Origin: Tetraselmis striata | Taxonomy: Eukaryota; Chlorophyta; Chlorodendrophyceae; Chlorodendrales; Chlorodendraceae | DNA length: 64,000 bases | Direction: 5' to 3' | Assembly: GCA_006384855.1 (NCBI GenBank) | Contig: VCJN01001568.1 | Span: 22,533 to 86,532 of the forward strand | In this document: positions 35,357 to 46,365 of the stretch, piece after piece | How positions within the stretch are numbered: position 1 is the first letter of the stretch | How the letters are laid out: each line of letters starts with the position of its first letter | The notes under the pieces: model-generated | What the model was told of the DNA's origin: nothing | Databases searched by the model: none | The model's input: only the letters and a program-made list of their open reading frames with translations | Translations under genes and position numbers: made by a program

Positions 35357-36227
35357 ATGTCAGATGGAGAAGAACCCGTCGTTGAGTCGACGCTCGAATC
35401 GCTACACGCATACGTGAAGGCCCAATCTACATTGCTGCGCGAGCTTGCAACAGCGTTGGCCCAATTGACGGCTCGTGATCGTGTTGTTGATGGAGACGGG
35501 GCACATGGCTCCGGTTCCGGGCAGCGCATCGCGGGACAGCCGACAGGCAGCGGGACAGCCGACAGGCAGCGCCCCGACTTGCTAGAGCTAGCCCAGAGCG
35601 GCCGTGTCGGAGCAAAATCCGTGAGTGACGAGGATGACTACCTCGCGGTGCTAGAGCTACTGCAACGAGCAGAGTCTGGTTACGAGGCCGTTCGACCGGT
35701 CAGCCGAGTGCCTGGACTCTTCCCCCTGAGCACCGACCTAACGAACGAGTACCTCAAGCATGATGACCGGCGTCTGCCGGCTTTTGAGGAGTATCTTTGG
35801 ATGGCGTGTTTCAGCGCCCACATGGCCGCACTTTTCGTAGCTCTCGACGAGCTGCTGCCCTACGTCCCTGCTGCAAGTCAGGACTTCACTCCCTACCTCG
35901 CGCGAGCTCCGAACCACGCCGAAGCCGGCGTTTCGCTTTCGTTTGGCCTTTCTACGGAGGCTTGATGAGGTCAAGCGTGTGCACGGTGACCAAGGTGTTC
36001 TGGACGTGCTGCGAGCCCATCACTTTCAGCATGCTTATGAGCATATGGGTTCTGCGATTTTTGGGGACCTCATGAGGGATTGCGAGCGTCGCGTCTACGA
36101 GGCGACAGTTGCCAGCAACGCAAAAGCGACCGCTACCGCTCGGGTAGCGGCAGCGGCTGCAGGGCGCGGGCGTGGACGAGGACGTGGTGGTGGACGCGGG
36201 CGTGGCCGCGAAGGCGAGCACGAGTGA
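35357..36227 (+). pseudogene. Frameshifted gag-like gene of copy 2
   Basis: Starts with the same MSDGEEPVVE, but a small deletion near 35925 (where copy 1 encodes an IDK) shifts the frame. The second half continues in another frame (from ~35943) through the Gly/Arg-rich tail to 36227. N-terminal indels are also visible relative to copy 1. Confidence 0.8.
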
Positions 36228-36263
36228 CGGTGTGGGGAGCCTTTCGTCGGAGCTGCTGGAGCT

Positions 36264-37908
36264 TTGCGAGGCCACCTTTCGGTGACCGCCGCAAAGCGCA
36301 CCCTGGCGGCTCAACGACGGGATGAGTGCCATGTGTCAGGAGCTGAACCCCCCACCTTACAGACTTCGTTTAGACCTTCCTCGGTGCGGCGCTTCTTACA
36401 GCTACAGCCGAGTGCGGCTCAACCATCCGCACACCTCTACATGGCGGCTCAACCAACCGCCTCCCGTACCATTTCATCACTGCGTCCGTCGATTGTCACA
36501 CTGCGTGTTACAACCGGTTCGCAACGACCAAGCTTCGCGCGTGTACGTTACGCGCGTGACAGGCGCTACGAGCGCGAAGGGCGCGCGGGGCGGCCCTCTT
36601 ACCTGAACCTAGCCCCGCAAACCCGTATAGATGCTGTTGCAAACCCGTCCAGCAACTACGTACCGGCCAACCGCCGGGAACCTAACCGCTGCTGCCGAGT
36701 ACTTTGCTAACAATGGCCGCCCCCCTTGTCACTCTGTCGGTAAAGCGGCGCATTTACGTAATTGACGAGCCCGAAGCTGTCGCTCCTTGGGCTTCTTCAC
36801 TGCGATCTCGACTGCATGATGCTTTCGGCTCAGACGAGTTAGGTAAGGGCAGCGGACGCTCGACCTGCTCTCGAGCTCCCTCACCGCTCTGACACTCAAG
36901 AGTACGCCGGCAGACTCTCCTAGTTCGCGGAGTTCTGCCACGACTCCGAGAACATAGCCCGCTGGAGGCGACCTCTGCTACTGTCGTCCGGTACGTTGCA
37001 TGGATTGGTGAGCGAGGGCATATTATCGGGGCTAAGTCGCTGCAGCCCTACCTGTCCGCAATCAACACGTTCTTCGAGCTGCACAACCTCGACCCAATCG
37101 CCAAGGACAACCTGCACCTTACTGCAGCTAGGCGTGGGCTGATGCTGCGGCAGCGCCGTCTAGAAGCCGCCCCTTTACGAGTTCCTCTGCCTGCTTATGT
37201 AAATAGCTTACAGCTTAGTTCGTCGAGCGGGCCGACTTCATTGTGTCTGCTGCCACCACAGAGTACCAATACAACTTTCGAGCCCTGGTGGCCTCGGTTG
37301 TCAACTTCATGTGCTTTGCCAGGGGACTTTTTGGCGTGTCCTGCCGAGTGCGGGATGTGCATGTCAACGATTACAACATTGCCCTGCAGGTGTACCGCGA
37401 GAAAGGTCGCGCTGGCCGACGGGGCCGCGACGACATGCGCGTGCTTCTCCTTCCGGTGTCAGAACACCCCCGCGGTGCACATCTCCTTTGCATTACTTCA
37501 TCGACCAGTACATTCTGCCCCCCTGGTTCCTGTTGCCTTGGCTGAAACAAACTTCTGGGCGGTCACCCCAAGCGAGCAGTCCAAATCTTGGACCGTGCCG
37601 CTACAATGTCGGACTGGCTATCTGCAACCGTTCGTCTTGTCGGTGCTGCCCCTCCCGCCGGCACTTCCTGGACCTCACACAACCTTCGCAAGGGAGCAGC
37701 GTCTGCCGCTAACGCCATCGGAGCTCCATTGTCCCAAATTCGCTACCAAGGCGGCTGGGCTACTAACGACGTCGTTCTGGACTACATCGACCCCAGCATT
37801 CTTCCTTCACCCGGCGCGTGGTTCTTCTTTGGCCACATTGCGCCCCTCCGCCACTTCCAAGTCCAACAGGACTCCGCAGCGGTGGCCTTCCCGGTGCCTC
37901 CTTTATGA
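36264..37908 (+). pseudogene. Broken tyrosine recombinase of copy 2
   Basis: Matches copy 1 in pieces: 36264-36710, then a shift, an in-frame TAG near 36918, further shifts around 37200 and 37490, and a final open piece 37588-37908. The catalytic HNLRKG and the GGW...VVLDYID tyrosine motif survive in the last piece. Not functional as it stands. Confidence 0.8.
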
Positions 37909-38290
37909 CATGGCGCTACCCCTTCTCCGTCAATCCCCCGCTCTCTCCGTTCGCTCATGACTGGCAAAACCAGACTCAACTTTGAAATGATCTAAACTAG
38001 TTTATGGGGTTTCCTCCCTTGATCTAACCGCTTTTAAGCTACAGGTGCTGCTCAGTGGCACGAGAACTAGGCACCTGTCGTTGCGCCCTTTTTGGGTGCA
38101 GCACGAGTAGACATAAAAGCAGCCATAACAGCTGAGCCTGCCATCTTCCAGTTTTCGCTGCGTTACACGCAGCGCCCCCCCTGACTCCGTTTTCCCTCCA
38201 CGCTTTCACTTCACCTTCCTGCCAGTTTCGGCTCTTGACCCTGTACAAGTCCCTGCGCAATCTTTTGGCAAAACCAGACTCAACTTTGAA

Positions 38291-39367
38291 ATACGGGTAC
38301 GGTATTACAATTAAAGTACCAGTACCTGTACCGGTGTGAATCACAAAAGGCCAGTAGTAAAAATTCCACCGCTGCGTAAGGATTATGTGGGAAGCTGGTC
38401 GCTACCAGCAATCCTGAGGTAATCCACAGGGAATCCTTAGCTCTAGATACGAAATCGTCAACACTATACGATATACTAAGCTGCTGGTTAGAAGCCGCTG
38501 TACTACCCACAGCAGTTCGTAACTCGTACCGTTGCAACGGCGCGTCATTACTATACGGCGTTACGGGGGTAAAAACCCGCCAACGCCAACTACCTGGTAC
38601 GTCCGTACCTTAGCGCGTACCTGGTACAGGTACCGGTAGTGATCGTAAGACGAGCAGCCATTTCATGCCTCACCCGCCAGTAAGGATTGGCGCTACCTGG
38701 TGCCCGAAGGCCGCCACATCGCCTACTGGGCATTACCTGTAGCACCGCCGATTTTCTCTACATAGCGACCAGCGATCAGTTGAGTAGTACAGGTACTGGT
38801 CTATCGCTAAAGGCAGCTCGGTACCGCTCTCGCGGGTACTCGGCGGGTAGCACTTTCACATACGCTGACTAATCAAAAGTTCGCCTCCATGATACACATG
38901 AATACATGCTGATGGCAATGTGAGCGGTACCGACCTGTCAAGAGTACAGGTGTAGTCTGGCGGTACCGGTAAAAGTTGTTACAACTCGTTACATTACATT
39001 ATTACGGTCAATATACATCACCCGGAGACGCTCCGCCATCTCCGCCATCAACCACCCCGAGCGCAGAACGTAACGGCCAATGAGGTGACTGGTGATGCAC
39101 TAGTGGAAGCATTTGCTCCTTGGTCTGCTGCATAAATTGGCGGTGTGCCCAGAAGATGCAACAGGAAGACGAGTCGTCGTCACTGGTCCCTGACGCCCCA
39201 ACCCTGACTGGAAGTGAGTCAGTGGTGTCCCGTAGCCGAATAGCCGAACTTACTGCACTGCACCTCTTGTATTTTGAACTTTGTCACACAAGAGCGAGCT
39301 TTGCTGGGCGGGGTTTTCCAAACTCTCGATTTCCTCTAAGGATCGGCCACAGCTGACCCATCCAGCC
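38291..39367. other. Intergenic region upstream of the secreted protein gene
   Basis: No gene seen. Rich in GGTACC/GTACCGG-type short repeats. Probably includes the promoter of the next gene. Confidence 0.4.
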
Positions 39368-42300
39368 ATGGTGCCGCCAGTCTCCCCCGTCCCTCGACGT
39401 CTCCTAGCGGCGACAACGACCTTGCTGCTGCTGCCGTTGCTTCTACTGGCGGGTATGGTTCAGGCCGAGCCACAGTACGCGAGGTGTGCGCCCGTCATCA
39501 ATGCGCGCGGCGTGCGGGACGCTTGCGGGCACTCGATAAACCCTTCCGCCGTCTCCTACCTGCCGACCTCCCGCAAACTGGTCATTTCGGGGCATGAATA
39601 CATCATCCACGCCTCTGAGGGAGAGGACGGCGTGTTCACTGTCGACGGCTGCTACTACGGTGAAGGGAGAACGCTGGGTAGTGGCGACATCGAGGCGAGC
39701 GCGTCGCTTGACTTCGCTCTCGGTAGCATGCCAACCATTGAGACCGATCCAACTGGCCGACTCGCCATCAATTGGGCCAAGGTAAGGCTTTTCGTATCAC
39801 CCACTTCTCTACAACAAACCTTATCTCGCTCTCGTAGAGAAGGAGCAATGCTGACGAGTGTCTTGTCGAGAAGCGCGAATGCATCTGCCTGCCACCCTGT
39901 CGGGAACGCTTACAAACGCTGAAACTGCCGCCGCCGCCGCCCTCAGATGAAAGCGTTGGAGAGTCACATTCTTGTCGTAGAGGAAAATTATTCGTTTCGC
40001 GGCGTGTACCTCGTCGACACGTCCCGCCTCGGCACTGGCTTTGTTCGCTCCGATGTCGCCACGGTGTCGCGCTTCGAGCTGCCGGTGTACCTGAAAAATC
40101 TGGAGGCACTGGCGTTTGTTCCTGATCTCTCAGACGACGACTACCTCGGCATCATGATCATGGGATCCCAAGACAGGGTGTTCAAGGCCTGCCGCATCCC
40201 CCTGGGCGATAGCTCCAAGCCGGTGCGCTACCCGTGCACCCACCACCTACTGACGTGCGACTCACCGGTACAGGCGGCCGTTAGACATATTGTGAGCAGT
40301 TTGCCATATTACCGCTGCTGGGTACAAATCGAATGGCGAACTTCTGTGCGTGCCCACGCAGGTTCGCTGCGAGCGCGAAAGTGCATACTACCCCGATGGG
40401 TCAGTGGACTCCATGGAGTACGACCCCACATTCGAGGTGATGCCCGGAGTATTCGGGGCTCTCGTGATCGGCGCGGACCCCGCGGATCACGCCGTGTACG
40501 TGGATCCCTGGGCCCTGGCGCTCCGCGGCGAGATTGTCCGCTGGTCTGGCCAATTTGAAATGCACAGCGGCCGCGTTGGCAGCGTTCCCATGATCGGGCG
40601 GGAGGGACATGCCATATACGGCAACAAGGTGGGGCTCATCCCTTCGACATGTCTAGCCCGCTACAATCGTGTACATGGCAGCCAGACTTACGGATGGATG
40701 GCCTGCCATCACCTCCCCGCTGTGCCCTCCCCAACAGGTGTTCTACGCGCTCGACCAGAACAGGCGCGCCAGTGGCGCTGTGGTGTGCACCATGCGCAAC
40801 AAGCCGCGCTCCATTGCCCGACATGTCACCGGGTGGCACCCCGCGGATGCGGGCAACCCCATTGCCTCATCGCAGCTCAGCGCCAGCGGTGTGCTTGACA
40901 GCAGCGCGCTCTTCCCTGCACTTGTTTCCACAACGGAGCCGCTGGTACCAATGGAGGAGATCACTGCTCTCTACACCCTGCGGCGCTGGCCGGCGTATGC
41001 CCTCAACGGCGATGGCGAGTGCGGGGGCGTCTGCCGGCAGGAGAAGGACGTCATGTGCATGCTCTACCCTCAGCTCTGCATGTACCTGCGCTGCCAGGAA
41101 TTCAGGTACCGTGCGATGCCCCGACTCACAGCCCTCTCTCAAGGCGGCGCACGCGCAGAGTCACCCTGATTCTGCCCAGCCCTGAGGCTGTCCATGTCTG
41201 ACATACGCAGGTCCGGCCGCTTCAGCCTCGACATGGAGGATGCCTGCGGCGCTGTCAGCACAGGCGACGAGGCATTCAGCCTGGGCGCCGCGGTGTCGGC
41301 CCTAAGCCTCACAGATGGAGAGGTCATCCAGGTCTGGCGCATGCTGACCCCTGCAGACGGCGGGCGGTGCGGCAAGGAGTGCCAGCAGTCCCGGGACCTG
41401 TTGTGTGGCGTATCTGCGGAGCTCTGCCAGCAGCTGCAGTGTGAGGATGCCCGGGCGGGCAATGACAGCAACATGGCCCTGGAGGAGTGCCAGGACGTAC
41501 CGGTGCCCAGGCTGCCCAGGCAGCTACTGCCTCTCCCGCTGTCTGACGTGCAAATGACCAAGCGCTGGAGGGCTGTTGGTGGGGAAGAGGGGGGCGCGGC
41601 GGTGGAGTCTGGCCAGTGCGGCCGCGAGTGCCAGCAGGACCGGCGCCAGATGTGCGTTGGCAACCCGGAGCACTGCTGGAGGCTCCGTTGCTCCGATATC
41701 CGCAACGGCTTCCTGCCGCCTGTCGTTAACTGCGATCTCGACGCGCCTGCGCTCCTCAGCGTGCAGCCTGCAAGCTCCCCAGGGTAAGTGCCAGTCCACT
41801 CATCTCCCCTTCCTCTCTTCACGACCCTTTCACCTCTTTCATGCCATCATCCATCCTGGGATCCTAAGTGCAGACATGTTGGCAGCGCAGACATACTTTG
41901 AGGGCACTTATGCGATGGCTGTATCGTTCTTCTGCCCCACGCTTTCATCAGGTTGAAGGCAGCCGAAGACGGCGTGTGCAAGTGGGGACCGTGCGACGGC
42001 GGAATCGAAAATGACATCGGCTGGTGTAAGACCGGCCTGGGTAGCTGTGTGGTGGGCTGTGTCTCGACCTGGTGCCCTCGGTCCGCAGACTATAAGCCGG
42101 TGCTGCCTGTCGGCCAGGCCGACGGCGAAGCGGGGGTCGAAACCACCACCACAACCACACCTCCCGCGGTGGCGCCATCCGCCACAACGTCCATCCCCGT
42201 TCCTAGCACCCCAGCGGCGCAGGATGTGGACGAGTCGACGCTAGCCGAGACGGAAGAGTCGACGACGGTCGAGAAGGACGAGCCGACGTCGGCAACGAAG

Positions 42301-43119
42301 GATGATGAGTCGACGACGACAGAGATGGATGAGTCGACTCCGGCTGAGATGCACGAATTGACACCTGCCGAGAAGGATCCGTCGACGCCTGCCGATAATA
42401 GTGAGTCGACAACGGGCGAGAAAGAAGAGTCGACGCTGGCCAAAAACGATGAGGAGTCGACGCCAGCTGGGATAGACGAGTCGGCGCCGGTCGAGAGTGA
42501 CGAGTCGCAGAGCGCGACGCCCTCATCCAGCACGAGCCAAAACAGCAGCACCATACCGTCGTCGACACCGGAGGCCGCTACACCAGAGTCTAGCACCGTA
42601 GACGCAGCAGAGGAGGTGCCGGCTGGCACCACCACCGACACGGAGACGTCTACATTGGCAGCAGAGAACACCCCGTCGGTAACGACAGCGGTGGCAACGA
42701 CGACGCCGACAAAGTCGGCGCAGGTGATGGAGCACGACCCAAGTGGTGAGGAGGGGCAGGTGCTGGAGGGCGAGCCTGCGCCATTGGCGCCGACCGCGAC
42801 AGAGTCAACCGCAGGAACAGGAGCAACCGCCTCGGCAGCCCCAGGCGCCACGGCTGAGAGACTACCCGCCGTAGCCGTCGCCGAGCGTGCAGGAGACGCC
42901 GCCCCCGCGGCCATCGATACTACCGTTGCGGAGTCGACGCACGATACTCGCGATGAGAACGAGCACGCGTCTCAGCAGGCCGCCGCCGAGTCGACCACCA
43001 CGCCCAGCCCCGCCAAGGGCGCCGCTCCGGCTTCCGAGGGCGGCTACTGCAACTGGTTCGACTGCGACGGGGAGGCGCAGGGTCCGCAGTGGTGCGGCGA
43101 GACGGTTAACAACTGGTGA
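39368..43119 (+). CDS. Secreted Cys-module and mucin-like Ser/Thr-rich protein, 6 exons
   Basis: Exons 39368-39781, 39947-40222, 40362-40628, 40738-41105, 41211-41783 and 41952-43119 join in phase to 1021 residues. A signal peptide (~1-35, Leu-rich core) leads an unrecognised N-terminal region. Three modules share C-x3-C-x7-C-x6-C-x4-C, at ~414, ~495 and ~578. A C-x-W-x2-C-D-G motif begins at ~642 and recurs at the extreme C-terminus (~999). Between these lies ~330 residues of Glu-Ser-Thr repeats (ESTxAExDE type), a likely O-glycosylated mucin-like stalk. An extracellular or cell-wall role is inferred. The exon 2 donor could instead be at 40269, also in phase. The last codons overlap a possible donor (TG/GTGAGAGCC plus a C-tract); splicing to ~43166 would end the protein C-LYTVK instead. 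Confidence 0.8.
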
Positions 43120-43892
43120 GAGCCCCCTCCCCCCCCCCCCCCCCCCCCCCCCCCCTCTCCCAACAGCCTCTATACAGTGAAATAAATATCATGCCTCTAT
43201 ACACACACCGGCAGTGGTACACTCGCATAGATAATTCATTCCTGACTCGCACTGCCAATCAACTAACCAGTCTATCAGGACGCAAGTACATCAATTATCA
43301 TAGAAAAGAAAAGCATATATAGACTATGTTTTGCTAAGTTGGCTTTTCTTGAAAGGAAACTGACAGACACATCGTAGTCGTATTGCGAATCGATATCGGA
43401 CAGCACTAAGGGCAGTATTCGATTGGGTATTGCCCATTCACTCAGGAGAAGTTTGCGTACATTGTTTTAAATATCCAGCAATACAGGAATGCGGACCGAT
43501 GCACGACGATGAGATTGCGTCAACAATTACTTCAGAAGCGTTGTTTATTTATTAGGAGGAGTACAACGAGCGTGTATTACGTATTGTTCTGCTAGTAGTG
43601 CCAGTATTCGAGTAACAAGGAATATTGCAAGTCCTGTGTCGTATCCGCCAGTGGTAATAAGAGAATACATTATAGGTTATAGCAGAATATAACAATACAG
43701 ATAGGAAAACGCTAGAAGGGTGGCAAAACGCGGCCAGGCACCGCCATTTCAAACCACCTATATGAATGAGGCCCATCATATACCGGTACAAGCCCGGAAG
43801 TCTATGTCAGGCTTGATGGCGGGTTAATTAGGCAACACGAGTGGTAAACATCGGCCTGACGTTCTGCCCCCCCCCCCCCCCCCCCTCTCTGG
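43120..43892. other. 3' flank and intergenic sequence
   Basis: A C-homopolymer at ~43130-43155, then AT-rich sequence and a second C-run at ~43868-43885. No gene seen in between. Confidence 0.5.
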
Positions 43893-44390
43893 ATGTCCAG
43901 TGTCTTGACGTGCGGCGGGATTTGGTGCTGGGGAGCTCCTATCAAGAGGGGCGCCACGCTGCCGGCACAGTCTCAGCAGGGCTCCGCCACGCAGCCGGGT
44001 GGCAATACCCGCGAGGATGTCGCCGGAAGCGGACTGCTACCCCAGAAGGCGGGCTACGGCGAGGCCGGGGCGGCGGTCGCAGCGGCGGCGGAGCTGCCAG
44101 TGGACTTCCTGGCGGAGAGGGAGGGGCCAAAGGGAGGTGGTCGTGCAGCCCGGCCGCAGCTCTCGGCGGCCGGTATGCTCAGCCGAGAGGCGGTGCTCGG
44201 CGGCCGCAGCGGGAAGGAGCAGCCGGCGGCGGCCGCGGTGGAGGACCCGCTGGCGGTGGACATTGCCGACCTGGAGGGGCTGGAGCTGGACGACATCGAG
44301 CTGGCGCTGCTGGTCCACATCCTCGGCGACCTCGACAACGTGCAGCTCACGCACTCTCTGGACGGGGACGAAGATGGCGTCAGGGGCTGA
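43893..44390 (+). CDS. Hypothetical Ala/Gly-rich 165-residue ORF
   Basis: ATG to stop in one frame, GC-rich. The C-terminal third is acidic and helical (ADLEGLELDDIELALLVHIL). It is immediately preceded by a C-tract and TCCAG, which looks like a 3' splice site, so it may be the terminal exon of a gene whose earlier exons I cannot find. No family recognised. Confidence 0.3.
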   Translation: MSSVLTCGGIWCWGAPIKRGATLPAQSQQGSATQPGGNTREDVAGSGLLPQKAGYGEAGAAVAAAAELPVDFLAEREGPKGGGRAARPQLSAAGMLSREAVLGGRSGKEQPAAAAVEDPLAVDIADLEGLELDDIELALLVHILGDLDNVQLTHSLDGDEDGVRG

Positions 44391-46365
44391 GCAGAGGCCT
44401 CCGCGCCATCTTGCCAAACCAGACGAGCGATCCATCTCTTTGCACAAAAGAGGATGACGTATAAGTACACCCAAGTAGGACGGGGCTATTGGTAGATTCG
44501 ACCGCAACTTCCGGTCCGCAGAGTCCGCCGCGTTGTGTCCGTGCGCGCTGCCCCCCAAGGCCGGCACCGTAGCGGACAACACCGCTGCGCCTCTACACCG
44601 ACCTGCTGAGACATGCAGATACAGAAGGCGCGGGAACCCCTCTCCCCCAGCTACCTCCCGGAGCGCCTCCCCCATTCAAGGCGGAGGCGCGCCCGGGAGT
44701 CAAATACATAGTCGGGCGCTCGCCAAGGTTAGGGGACACTAGATACTAGAGGCACAAGTGCCTGCTGGTCACAGGAGCAGGTCAGGCGACCCGCTACGCG
44801 AGCACGGGGGTGCGGATGGGGAGGCCGGCCCCTCAACCCCCAGCACCCCTGCGGCACGCGCAGCGAATAGACCCACTTGCAGGGCCGCATATTCAAGCAG
44901 CGGCAATGTACAGTGATGCGGCGTATTCCTTTATTCCTTATTCATAATATGATTTAATATCATCTAGCCGCTACATGAAGACATTCGCCGTGCCCGAGGC
45001 AGACTTTGTCCATTGTGAGCTCCCCATGGCATGTGTCTGTTTTCCGCACAACAACGTGCAGCGGTTGGCCCGTATATCAATGCCAGCTGCAGGGACACAC
45101 ATTTTGCCTTTGTGAGATACGGCCATGGCATAAAACCGCCATTGAAATTGAAATTATTACAGCTGAATCGAGCTCTTCCCCCTGACAAGCTGTCTTTGCC
45201 CAGCATCAGGGAAGGGCCCGCCCTTGACCATAGGGTCCACTAATAAAAGCGGGGCCTCTGTAGGCCACGTGGCTTTGTTGCAGAACATCGCTACAAATAT
45301 GCAGCTATGGTAATAGCAAAAGTTTAGTGTTTCGTACGGAGGTGATTACGTGCGGACAGGGACGCCAGCCTGTACACGCCGTCCACATTGGTGTGCACAA
45401 CGCACGCCAGCAGAAACCCGTGACCACGTGACCGCGCCATATAGCGCTATGCTCATGTTCCTGCCGTTGATTGTCCTTCGGAAGTCGCGGTCTGCTCCAG
45501 CGCTACGCCCCACCGGCCGCGGCCAAGCAGCGAGGCCCCCTGGACGTCTTGCTGCTGAGATCAGCCCCCGCCTTGAGCTGCTGCCAGCGGTGTCCCCTGA
45601 CGCCCCGGGGTTTCGGAGGTGAAGGCGGGGAAGACACCCCCCTGCACCGCGGGCTGTATGCTCTCCGATTACCGGCAGCATACCGGGCCGATAAAACCGC
45701 TAGTCTAACCAATGTACTAGCGTAGCGCAGTGCATTGAAGAAAGGGCTTGCGACTGCCCGCACCAGCCTAGAAGTGACGATGTCACATAGTTAGTGTCCA
45801 CTTCTCTATCCGACGCCCCCCCCCTTTGGCTATGTGCGCTCACGTTTAGCAAATTTCAGGAGTCTTTTGGTCGGTGTTTTAGTCAGCAGATGGGCTTCTG
45901 AGAATCATCCAGTCTGTTGGTCGTCAAATGACTGCATGCTACGGGCACTGCCGACCCTGTGCGGGCTCAAGTAGTCGGGCCGTAAGACAGCTGGCCTGGC
46001 TCGCCCAAGAACAAAGTTGTAACAAATTTCAATCTCAATTAGCAGATTCCTTGGATTGCCATCTTTGCCACACTTCCCACATAGCCAAGCCCATGAAGAC
46101 CGCTTTGCCCTTCACAACGCGGTCGTCTTCTCACCGGGGTGTTAAATCAATGAATATACCCTCAGTAGGTATTTTAACAACACCTAGGCTAGTCGGTCAT
46201 GAGGATACCTACCAGTGCTCACTGCCCATGTTGTCGCACTGTCGGCAGGTGCCAGGGAGCGAGACCAGACATCCAGACAGAAGCATTCCTCCGCACATGC
46301 GAATGACAAAATATGGTAGGGCATAGGCTGGCCACGCAGCTGGTACACATAGGCCAATCCATCGC
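44391..46365. other. Intergenic, no gene seen
   Basis: Short open frames only, none with recognisable motifs. A poly(A) signal for the leftward glycosyltransferase gene should lie at the right end, but I see no clear TGTAA on the minus strand close to its stop. Confidence 0.45.

Larger units (their letters stand above)
35056..38290 (+). mobile_element. Tyrosine-recombinase element with split direct repeats, copy 2 (broken)
   Basis: Same plan as copy 1 but on the plus strand: A1 from 35056, gag-like and recombinase remnants, B1 37962-37986, A2 from 37987, B2 38266-38290. B1 abuts A2 exactly as in copy 1. The copies differ by many substitutions, and this one carries frameshifts and a stop, so it is immobile by itself. 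It too has no reverse transcriptase, so the gag-plus-recombinase layout is a family trait and not one deletion. Confidence 0.85.

Noticed and set aside
42090-42914. A 274-codon Val/Ser-rich minus-strand ORF
   Set aside because: Mirror of the repetitive Glu-Ser-Thr region on the coding strand.
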